64,000 nucleotides of DNA, from the NCBI GenBank assembly GCA_029255685.2, contig CM055311.2, positions 3,706,269-3,770,268 on the forward strand. Reading direction: 5' to 3'. Positions 54,938 to 64,000 of the stretch are shown piece after piece. The translations under genes were made by a program, and so were the position numbers. How positions within the stretch are numbered: the first letter of the stretch is position 1; the number at the start of each line of letters is the position of its first letter. Below the pieces are notes generated by a model. The model saw only the letters and a program-made list of their open reading frames with translations, searched no databases and was not told the DNA's origin. The stretch is from Silene conica. Lineage: Eukaryota > Streptophyta > Magnoliopsida > Caryophyllales > Caryophyllaceae.

Positions 54938-57900
54938 CACTAGTAGAAAAATGACATTTGGCAAGCACAAATGGCTACGGTTGTAGTTAATAACCGTAGC
55001 CGTAAATATTTTGGGAATAGGCTTTTACAAAGGCTACGGTTGTTTTTAAAGAACCGTGGCCAAAACTTAAAAAGCTACGGTTGTAGTTAATAACCGTAGC
55101 CAAAACTATTTCAAAAAATTAAAAAGCGACGGTTGTTTTTTAGAACCGTGGCCGTAGTTACATATTGTTTAATTTCTTAAATTCCGAGAGTAAACTATGT
55201 ACGTGATATTTTTAATACCCGCTAAAATACTTTTGTTTTCCCTAAAAAAAATTAAAATAAAATATAGAAATCATAGTACCATACTGTAGCAATAACTTCA
55301 AAACCCAATCAATCACTTTGAAACTTTAACGCACGGAGATTTAGGAATAACCCTAATTACGAAATTGATCGAAAATCACAAATCAATCGTGCTGTTTTCG
55401 TCTATCTCCGGCCACCTCATACACCACCATCGGCTATTCAATTGCACGCTGTTGTCGTCTGCTTTCAATTCAATTCAATCGTGCCGTTGTCGTCGTAATC
55501 AAATTCAATTCAATCGTCCAGGCCCAATTCAATTCACCCTATTATTGTCGTCTGTTCTGTCTCCTTTCACTTGAGGTAAAGTTCTTCTCTTGTTTTTTTA
55601 TAACCGTCAACGATTTGTTTGTAATTTGTTGCTTGAATCATAGTCACTAGTATTTATATTGCTTGAATTGTTTCTGGAACGCTCAGCATCGTTGCATCCA
55701 TGTAATATGCTGGTAACTTGTATTTCACATGTAATATGCTGGTAACTTGGTCGCGAATTAGTGTTGCTGCTGGTGTTTATATTGCCTTGTGAATATGCTA
55801 GTAACTTGTATTTCACCGCAGTAACTGTTAACTGTTGTTGAAAGGCATTCGTTCTTAGAATAATAATCTATATTACGTTGCTGAAACAAACCTAAAAGAG
55901 TATCTTATTGGAAGTTATTTACTTCTCTTTTTAGTCTTACCTCGGAAAGTACGAAAAAATGTTACAGCAGCAATATTCCCCCTTACTACAACGGATGAGG
56001 TTTAGATGTATACAACCTCGGACTCGAAAATTGCATTTAGTACGCTACTTTGCTGTATTATACATTCAAAGCCTAGGAATAGGGAATCATTGGTTTAACC
56101 GTTAAATGACTTTTTTTGCTGGTAATGAAACAAAATCAAAGATGGTCTCTTTCAGTGGTTTGATCTCTTTCTTACCCCTGTTTTTAAGTTAAACAACATA
56201 TCTATCTTAATGACTAAATAATGACTAAATGGATTGTAATTTAACTAGTTTTAAGTTTAAGACAAATATACAAAAGTAACAAGTAACTTTATTTTAAGGT
56301 CATCTTTCATACTGTCAGTCTGTCGGTCTGTGAGTATGTGGTACAGTGGTCCAGTTTGAATATTATGTGTAATGTGGTAATGTGCTTACATCATGATTGG
56401 TATCCTTGCATGATAAAATTGAGGAATGAAAGACAAAGAGTGATTGTTGAATTGATATGAAACAGGTGAAGAGCAAGGGTAATACAAATACAAATGAGGT
56501 GCCAAGTTCTAATTGAAACCATACTTCTCTACAGGAATGGCTTTCTAAGGTTTAACAGAACTAACTCAATTTATATTTTTGTCATTTGTAGACTTACCCT
56601 CACAAGATCCTGACCGGCGGAAGAGATGAGATGAATACCCTGAGACAGACAGATGGGTTGTCATGTTTCACTAAGCGTGCCGAGAGTGAATATGAGGCCT
56701 TTGGTGCTGGACATACTTCAAACCACATCTTTGCTAGACTAGGTAATTTTTTTATGTCTCCTTCTACCCCACATGGCCGCTGCTCTTTCGCTTAAGATAA
56801 GCCTCTTCCTGACAGTACCAATAATGCAAGTGAGAATAGCTAACTAATTTTGGGCCTGACAAGTATGAGATCCACTGGCGCAAATTCCTATACCAATTCA
56901 GTCTTGATGTACACCAGATACATTAATATAGGATCTATGTGTGGATAGATATCAACTACTGTTATTATTCTTATACTAGTAATTCTCGTTATTGTTTTAG
57001 TTGTTGTCGTTATTATTATCGTTATCGTTTTGAATATGATTATTATGCCAGGGACATGTAGAATAAATCTTCAAATCCTGGGAATCACCGAGACTCTCAG
57101 GACCAAGGTCTTTAGTACAAATTTGTAGGCTTTCAGATTTCAGAGACGAAAAACTGTCATTTCTTCTATGGTATGGTGACCCTTATACTCATTTTCTTAT
57201 TATCTACCCATTTATTATCTTATGAATTATTTGATAAAGGCGAAGAACAAGAAGTTGAATGCAATACGGGGTTGCGCTTTTCGTCAAAATGTTGTGATAA
57301 TGATATAAATACTATACATGTGTGGATTTGGTTGTATGTTTTTCAAATGATTAATAGCTGTTTTCTCAGGTATATGGGTTCTATGGTGAATGCAAGATGA
57401 AGTATGGAAATGCCAATGCATGAAGATAAATTGCACAGATTTTTTTGATTATTTAACCCTATTAGAAATCATAAATGAAACAGTAAGATTCTAGTTCTGT
57501 TGTATGAAAATTTTAGATTTCAAATACTCTCTATGGCGAGTTAAGAGCTTTAGGTTTAATGCCCTTATTTCCCACTTCTCAGGAGCTTTAAGCTGTGGGA
57601 TGGCCCTTATAATTCATCGTTGCTTTTGTCATACTAAACAAATTTTAAGGTTACAAAGCCAAAGCAATGTGATACGGTTTTCTTAAGTAATTGCTTTGTT
57701 ATGAAATACTTAAGAGAGCTCCTATGGTTGTAGCACCCAGAGGCATATCCGCATATATGGACTAATGCTCTCAAGACGATGAATGCTATGACCTCAGAAG
57801 ACAGGGCACACCATTGTCTTGTTTGTTATACTCAGCAAATGATAGTGGTAATTCAATATGATTTTAGATATTGATGATTATTCCAAGGGTTCTGTACATA

Positions 57901-59672
57901 CATGCTCAAAAGGCACTAGCCGAATCAGCATTAAATTTTTGCCATGTTAGTATAACTGTATAACTACATACCTAACATCATATATGAACTAACAGCTGTG
58001 AATTGCTTTGCCTAGTGTTGCTGTCATGACTAGGGCGTTCCCGGACTATGACGGACAACGGAACGACCTGACGCTTCTGTAGAATATAGCAAGCTACCTG
58101 CTTCTCTCATGCGTGTTGTGTATCTCATATCGGTAAGAATTAAGCTGACTTGATTGCTTATTTAGTTAAGCCTGTATAGATAGTGTGGTGTATTATTTCC
58201 GAGTGTAGTGGTATGTCTGGACGATCTTTTGCTGCCTTCTCAGTGCTCAACATATCTTCAGCATTAGATCTTCAGCCATGCTATAAATATTACGGTCATA
58301 TACAAAAGTTCTAGAGAGTTGGTCTATACTGGGATTGAGTGACAAATAATCATGGTAAAATCAGTATTAGAAAGAGTTTCCTAGCATATTAGTGTAGGAT
58401 CTTGAGGTAAAAAGTTTCTAATGTGCATTTTCTGCCTTTTTGTTGTTGTAGGGATAATGTATATGTTTCTTCTATGGGATTACCGATATATCAATAAAAG
58501 TTGGCAGGGAAGTGTCTGCAATGATGCTAAAGAAGGTGATACGCTGGCCTGGCATGTTAACCCCAAAGATTACGAGGAGGATCTGCCTAATGAGAGGTAG
58601 GCAGATACTCTTTCCTTCGATGTCAACTCTGATAGTTTGATCATTCACTTAGCTAGTTAGCTGTAGCTATCGTTTACTGATGATGCTTGCAGGGAGGGTT
58701 AAACACAAAAGCAAAGATGTGGAAACATGGCTACTGCACTGATGATGTTTGTTCCTTATGTGGGATGGATGCAGAGAACATTCAACATTAGACACTGTAA
58801 GTACAACATTACCATACGCAGGGACATTGAACTCTGGACCGGTCAACAACTACCTCTGCTGCACACTCATCAACCTCTTACCAGTATGCAGACCAGAACA
58901 AGCATCATGATTCTTGCTGCATACAACTGTACCATATGTTGTCTTCGCAATAGGGCTTTGTTTGATGGTTACTTAAGATTTCCAGACTCTGAGTACGCCG
59001 AGTTGAAACAAGAAATGGTTGGGTGCATTAAAATGCTGATGAAAAGAGGGCAATTATGCCAGACAGACACAAAAATGGCTTGAGCAATTGACCTGGCAAT
59101 AGTTTTTTGCTTTAAAGTTTCTTATGCTGGTTTAGTGATGATCTGCGGATCATGCAAAATTTGTACATGACAATTTTTTATCCTTTATTTTGGTAATACA
59201 TGCTCACATTTTACGAGAAAAAATTGTAGATAGAATTCTTGGAAGTATTTAAGAAGTGTATTTGGTGACTAATGTATTAACTTTTTTATATTGAAATCAT
59301 AATCATTGGATAATAATTGTAGAGCCACCAAAATATATTTACCTAAATAATTTTTTTTTTAATTTTTTGATTGAGAATTGGCTACGGTTTTTCGTATTAA
59401 TCGTAGCCTTTTCATGTTTTGGCTACGGTTCCCCATGACAACCGTAGCCTTTTCATTACTTTTGGCTACGGTTTTCCATAACAACCGTAGCCTTTTCATG
59501 ACTTATGGCTACCGTTCTCCATGACAACCGTAGCCTATTATCTTTTAGGCTACGGTTATACAACCGTAGCCATATGTCCCTTACTTAAGGCTACCCCTTG
59601 ATTTGCTACGGTTGGACAACCGTGGCCGTATGCCTTTTTTAACCGTAGCCGTATGTGTTTTTTGTACTAGTG
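54938..59672. mobile_element. CACTA transposon, 4.7 kb, non-autonomous, TSD GTT
   Basis: Ends CACTAGTAGAAAAATGACAT and, inverted, CACTAGTACAAAAAACACAT, flanked by the 3-bp duplication GTT (54935-54937 and 59673-59675). Subterminal arrays of GGCTACGGTT and its complement AACCGTAGCC occupy 54970-55155 and 59378-59652, arranged as hairpins. No transposase (TnpD/TnpA-like) ORF is visible in the 4.2-kb interior, so it depends on a helper. Excising it joins the TPR reading frame on both sides. Several interior stretches look exon-like and may be captured gene fragments (see 58690-59083). Confidence 0.92.
58690..59083 (+). pseudogene. LINE-derived zinc-finger (zf-RVT) fragment inside the CACTA element
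   Basis: From about 58698 the plus strand encodes LNTKAKMWKHGYCTDDVCSL, then CGMDAENIQH, the CxxC...H pattern of the zinc-binding domain found after plant LINE reverse transcriptases. The 118-aa ORF in another frame (58727-59083) continues with RRDIELWTGQQLPL, CTICCLRNRALFDGYLRFPD and ELKQEMVGCIKMLMKRG, which read like the following segment of the same type of protein. It is a fragment that presumably arrived with the CACTA element by capture. Confidence 0.6.
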
Positions 59673-59990
59673 GTTGCTTGTGCCGTTAAACATGGGGAAT
59701 ACCGAGCTTCTGTTGATTTGTGCTCTGTGATATGGACACATTTCCTCGTAATGTCAAGGCGCGTTTCCGGACGGCGGTTACATTTATGAAGCTGAAAAGG
59801 TTTTTGGAAGCTGAACTAGATTTGGTTGAAGCTTTAGTGGCCGAACCTAAGAATAGGATGTTTTAAGAGAATTAGATGTTGTAAAAGGTCACCTTATCAT
59901 CAAGGAAAATGGTAAAAGAGTTTTGGACATTACTCACGTGTGTGGTATGGATGAGAATTGTAAGAAGCATGTATTTTTCCAGAAGCTGGA
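59673..59990 (+). pseudogene. TPR-domain protein gene, continuation after the CACTA element
   Basis: VACAVKHGEYRASVDLCSV, then HFPRNVKARFRTAVTFMKLK and RFLEAELDLVEALVAEP make up the second and third TPR helix pairs, directly continuing LNYNL at 54937 once the transposon is removed. Further on come HLIIKENGKRVLDITHVCGM and DENCKKHVFFQKLE. The frame is not continuous to the end. Confidence 0.7.
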
Positions 59991-60523
59991 ATGAGTAAAA
60001 ATGTTAGTGAAAGTGTGGCCATGGAGGTGATGGAAGATCAAAGTGATATAGGTATGAAGGATATTGAGTATGTGGATACGGAGGTGGGGGATGCTCAAAG
60101 AACTTGTGGAAGTGGTTTAGATTTGCACCCTAGCCTAGAGGAGAATGAGCATATTTCTATTAAGTCAGCTCTTAAGTTTATCAAAAAGGGTGGAGGAAAT
60201 TCCCGACTAAGGATTCACGGAAAATCTTATCAAAAGCTTCTTGAAGGTAAAAAGGTGAGCTTTTACCATAAAAGGGATTTGTCCATCATGACAATTCAGA
60301 TCCTTAATGTTGAGGTAACTAAAGAGAGAAATGCTACAAGAGAATGCTCTAAGAAAAAGAGGAGGAGGAGGTGCTCTAAAAAGCGGAAATCTAAAACGGT
60401 CAACATGTTCGAAAATATAAGTCATTTGGATATTGTTGAGGTTAACCGTGGTACTCATGGTATTAGTTCAAGTGTATCCTATGATTGTTCCATAAGTTCG
60501 AGTGTAGCCTCTGTTTGTGACAA
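59991..60523 (+). pseudogene. unrecognised lysine/arginine-rich ORF, cut by a TRIM LTR
   Basis: Open frame of about 178 codons starting MSKNVSESVAMEVMEDQSDI. The first part is acidic. The middle (LKFIKKGGGNSRLRIHGKSY) precedes a strongly basic block (CSKKKRRRRCSKKRKSK, about residues 120-136) that would serve as a nuclear localisation signal. It follows the TPR remnant with no gap and could be part of the same gene, or a separate retroelement-derived ORF. The TRIM LTR at 60524 interrupts it. Confidence 0.4.
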
Positions 60524-60750
60524 TGTAACACTCCATGAGATATTTGTCCCACGTCTGTAGAATGTGCGTGGAGATTTGTCCCACATCGGTAGAATATGAG
60601 GCTTGTGATATGTTTATAATAGCTTCCACCCACCACTTAGTAACAAAGTCTTGTACTTTTGGGCTTAAGTGAGGACAAATAATGGGTCCAAAGGCATACC
60701 TCCTATCTAATTTGGGGTGTGTTACGACCGTGGTGGGTCGGGTTGTTACA
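60524..60750 (+). repeat. solo LTR of a TRIM (plus strand)
   Basis: A 227-bp block TGTAACACTCCATGAG...GTCGGGTTGTTACA that matches the LTRs of the TRIM at 20958-21510 in inverse orientation (shared GTCCCACATCGGTAGAATAT, GGCTTGTGATATGTTTATAA, TTTTGGGCTTAAGTGAGGAC). It contains an extra partial copy of the GTCCCAC.TC.GTAGAAT.TG block near its start. Flanks GACAA (60519-60523) and GAAAA (60751-60755) are likely a decayed 5-bp duplication. Confidence 0.88.
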
Positions 60751-61049
60751 GAAAACCTTTCTGCCCCCGTTACCCAAATCTGCCACGAAAATATGAAGAT
60801 TATGGCGCATGACCCAACCTTGGCCGATCCATTGGTGATCGACAATGTCACCTCCGATCCTAATGACCTTCGACCTTTTATCTTTCCAGCTTATCCTAAG
60901 ACATGTAAGATCTCTTCATCCGTTAATCTATTGTGCGCCCCAGCTATGTCTTCGCTTTGAAGGTACCTCTTTAATCATCGCCTGACGATAGAAGGAGAAT
61001 TACTATTCCAAAGAAGATTCATAGCCAAAGGGATGAATCTCCTGTGGGA
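60751..61049 (+). other. sequence right of the TRIM LTR, possibly the same broken ORF
   Basis: Contains NLSAPVTQICHENMKIMAHD and PTLADPLVIDNVTSDPNDLR in the frame ending at 60960. Codon-like texture suggests it once coded, perhaps together with the ORF left of the LTR. I do not recognise it. Confidence 0.35.
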
Positions 61050-61321
61050 AAATATCTGTATATGTCCCAATACTTTATTAAATAATTTCATTACACAAAA
61101 ATTAAATATAACATTTTATATTTAATTTCGAATTAACAATTTAATTCGTCTCAACTAATATTATTTAATCAATATTAAATAATTACATCATCATTACATT
61201 GACTAACCGTTTAGTCTAATAGGGTATCAATATGATTACATTTTCATCTAATCATACTCAGATTCCATCTTTTAGGTGTGACTCTTAGGGACCAATTGAT
61301 TACCGCCATCTGTATGACAAT
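61050..61321 (-). repeat. truncated copia-like LTR fragment (minus strand)
   Basis: Reverse-oriented stretch matching the 5' part of the LTRs at 2936 and 12808. In minus sense it reads GTCATACAGATGGCGGTAAT, then GGTCCCTAAGAGTCACACC, as in CGTAATGACGGTGGTGACC...CTTTAGGTCACACC at 3094-3147. It ends abruptly at 61321, where the plus-strand LTR begins. Confidence 0.7.
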
Positions 61322-62516
61322 TGTTGGGAAATGTGTCCTCAACAATAGTGCGATCACGTAATTAAATCTCATGACGAGAATGCGCAAGGGATGATACGAT
61401 TTATATTCGTCAACTGACCAACATTAATCGGTAATGATTGGCTAGCTAGAGTTTGACATTACTGTCGTAAGGTTGATAAAGTGATCAAATGTATATTGAT
61501 ACGATTTGATCATATTCCTCAAACTCGTATATCGAGAAATCAGAGGTTAAATCTTATTGTAAGATTTATGTTTATAATTGAAACGTGTCAATTATTAAAC
61601 AATGAACGATATTTTATAATATCGTATATAGAATGAATTGGGTTATAATTATTACAAAAGTTGTAGATCGTATTGACGATCATTATGAATAATCATTTTA
61701 CATGTTAGTAATTTCGAATTACTTGTCAACTTGATAAATACGATTTATAAATTTATGAATAATATTTAATTGATAAATATGTATGATTAAATTAAAACAA
61801 TTGTTATTTTATAACATTGTGACATATTGTATGTCACATAGCATACAATTGTAAAGTTGATAAAATTGTAAAATGAGGTCCATTTTGAATGTACATGTGC
61901 CGGTTTTGTAAGGCTTATTTAGGGGATGTTTATGTGGGTATTACTCTCTTAATTACCCTATAAACACAATCATTAAAGGTGGCATTGGAACTAATACCTA
62001 TGGCCACCCTAATGACTTACAAAAGGGTGAATGTCCCCCCTTGTTCTTCCCCATACCCGGCCACCCACAAACCCTAGCCACACTTCATAAATATTGTGGC
62101 ATGCGCACAATTCATTCTAATCCTTATGCTTGAAAATTTTTCTAAGGGTGAGAAAGATATAAAAGCCTCTAAAATTATTATTGTAAGAATAATAAGAATA
62201 CTAATAATAATAAGTTATAATATTAGTATATTAATTCTAATTAAAGAGATTAGAATTGTTTTAAGGAAAACCGATTTTGGTACTAGCATAATCAAATTTT
62301 CGGTTGATTTAAGGGGTGTCTTGGTGCATCACAAAGGAGGTGTTCTTGTTGAATACTTGGAGGATCATCCTTGCATTTTATTTGGACCGTGTGTAAGGGT
62401 TCGAATCTCCTCATTTCCGCATATTACATTAGCATGCATAAGATCTAATATGTGTTAATTAAAATATTTTTTAGTATGACTAAAAGTATTAGCTTATGAG
62501 ATAACTAAACCTAACA
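61322..62516 (+). repeat. 5' LTR of a copia-like element running off the right edge
   Basis: A 1195-bp LTR, TGTTGGGAAATGTGTCCTCA to ACTAAACCTAACA, followed after two bases by the primer binding site TGGTATCAGAGC (62519-62530). Blocks are shared with the LTRs at 2936, 9640 and 12808. A 120-aa ORF at 62096-62458 lies within the LTR and has no known domain. Confidence 0.9.
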
Positions 62517-62518
62517 AT

Positions 62519-62530
62519 TGGTATCAGAGC
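62519..62530 (+). promoter_or_regulatory. primer binding site (tRNA-iMet), TGGTATCAGAGC
   Basis: Exact match to the complement of the 3' end of plant initiator methionine tRNA, two bases after the LTR, as in most plant copia elements. Confidence 0.93.
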
Positions 62531-64000
62531 AACTAGGTTGTTTGCATGCTTTCCGTTTATATTTTACGGAGTTATTAAGATAACAAAATAAAATTTGATA
62601 TTTCGTTTAGTATATGATATGGCCGAAATAATTTATGCATGAATACCTACTGATTCTAAAATGTTTTTAGGATATTTTGAATATATTTTGCATATATATT
62701 GTTCATTGGTATTTTATTTTTCGGTTTTATTGATTTTTAATGGTTAAAAATTGTTTATTTTGGGAAAAATAGTCAAAATCATGTTTTGGCCGAGATTTTT
62801 CAGTATGTTTTCACATGTATATCCTATGTTATGAATATGAATTTTCGTAAATTATGGACTTATAATACATGGGATATGAATTTTAAATGTTAAAATGCAA
62901 TAAGATGAATAAAAATGGGTTTGTATAGTTATATTTGGAATTTGACTATAAAAATTTATGAGTATGTCACATGCAATATTTAAAATGTATGATACATTTT
63001 CCAGAAATTTATCTCATATATTGCATTATTATTGATTTTTAATGTAAAAGTCGGGTAATTAGTGACATTATTTCGACTTTAATAGTCTAAGTTGGAATTT
63101 GGCCATAAAAGTTTAAAAAATTTCATATATATTATTTCTAGCATGTATAAAAATTTCGAGATTTTTATCTAATTTTATGCTTGAGAAATAATTTTAAAGG
63201 TTAAAATTGTACGATATATGACGTAAATCGTTAAAATTTGCAATAGTTGTTAAAATGGCCGAACAATTTAACCCATAATAGTCATATATGATATGTTCAT
63301 CACCATATTTTTCTTGGGAGCAAAAAGTTTCTGTTTTTATTTAATTTTAATTTGTTAAAAAGTTGCATTTAAATTTGGATAAAAAGAGTCATGTATTTAA
63401 AATTTCGGCTCATTGGGCAGTGTTCCATTTAATTTTCTGTCCATTTCATATTCTTAAAGTATTTTGGAAAGTGTAAAAATATTATTAGTATTTTATTTGC
63501 ATTTATGAAGCTAATTATTTAATTTTCCAACGTATTATTTTCGAAATAAATATTAAAACCGTATAAATACTAATATTTTAAAGTTCTGAAATTTTAAGAA
63601 CATTCTAGAATTTTCAAAATTTGAATTTTGAAATTTTCGAAATTTTTATGACTCTTTTTGAATTTTATATTATTTTTCCCGTAAAACCGAGTAATACCGA
63701 ACAATATTATAATGTTAAGTTAAGTCATGTTCAAAGTTTGAGTAAGACTAAATTTTGAAACCTAAAAGAGTTGGGATGATTAACTTAAGAGTGAATTCCG
63801 ATTCACATGATGCATAGTGTTATTAATCGTTGAAACACGCAATTCCATAAAACCGAGGTATACGATGACTATTTATATAATTGATATTTAAATAGGACGA
63901 TTTGGCTTAGGGTTTGCATGATAGTTCATATATTCATAAGCATTGCATATTTTAATTATGAATGTCATGATTTTATTTACGTAATTTTGGATTATGTAAT
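62531..64000 (+). mobile_element. long non-coding leader of the copia-like element
   Basis: About 1.5 kb of AT-rich internal sequence with no ORF. Shared in order with the reversed copies at 7199-8138 and 10871-12807: TTGGCCGAGATTTTT, TTTCACATGTATAT, TATGTCACATGCAATATTTAAAATG, TTTTCTGTCCATTT, GAGTTGGGATGATTAACTT and GGACGATTTGGCTTAGGGTTTGCAT. gag must start beyond the window if the element is autonomous. Confidence 0.75.

Noticed and set aside
62096-62458. 120-aa ORF as a gene
   Set aside because: It lies wholly in an LTR and shows only Ile/Arg-rich composition.

Overview
This is plant nuclear DNA, almost certainly from a eudicot with a medium-to-large genome. It is AT-rich and intron-containing, and it holds one complete host gene in a dense nest of plant mobile elements: Ty1-copia, gypsy-type LTRs, TRIM, L1 LINE, SINE, CACTA, hAT, Mutator and Harbinger MITEs, and Helitrons. 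A Caryophyllales source is only a guess from the style of the repeats.

Left arm (1-14050): the 3' half of a copia element (pol and 3' LTR, 1-4104) abuts a gypsy-like LTR region on the minus strand (4105-7198). That region carries a notable array of hairpins (4109-4600). Next come two related minus-strand LTR elements, each seen as a 5' LTR plus a long non-coding leader (LTRs at 9640-about 10870 and 12808-14050). The leader of one is interrupted by a 1.4-kb solo LTR with a perfect target duplication (8139-9535). The same element family reappears on the plus strand at 61322-64000.

Nest (14051-28440): a minus-strand L1 LINE was split by a copia element (14838-26123, TSD TACCA). That copia element was split in its gag region by a 4.7-kb gypsy-like solo LTR (15763-20506, TSD GAAAA) and again by a TRIM (20958-21510, TSD ATCTT). 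Inside the solo LTR, between two (AAT)n tracts, sits a GC-richer non-LTR reverse transcriptase. Its C-terminal part looks like the CCHC plus restriction-like endonuclease module of R2/R4-type elements, a type not expected in flowering plants. I rate it the most interesting object here.

Gene (29548-40002): a complete 14-exon respiratory burst oxidase homolog (NADPH oxidase, RBOH), predicted 923 aa, plus strand. A 611-bp Helitron lies about 0.4 kb upstream of the start codon. Intron 2 (6.2 kb) splits the codon just before the EF-hand loop and has been colonised by adjacent Helitrons and MITEs.

Right arm (40003-64000): MITEs, a minisatellite-bearing element, SINEs and a 4.8-kb Helitron candidate. 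Then comes a broken TPR-protein gene, interrupted by a small poly(A)-tailed insert (TSD AAGCTTGTAA) and by a 4.7-kb CACTA element (TSD GTT) that carries a LINE-derived zinc-finger fragment. A TRIM solo LTR and the 5' LTR of another copia-like element close the window.
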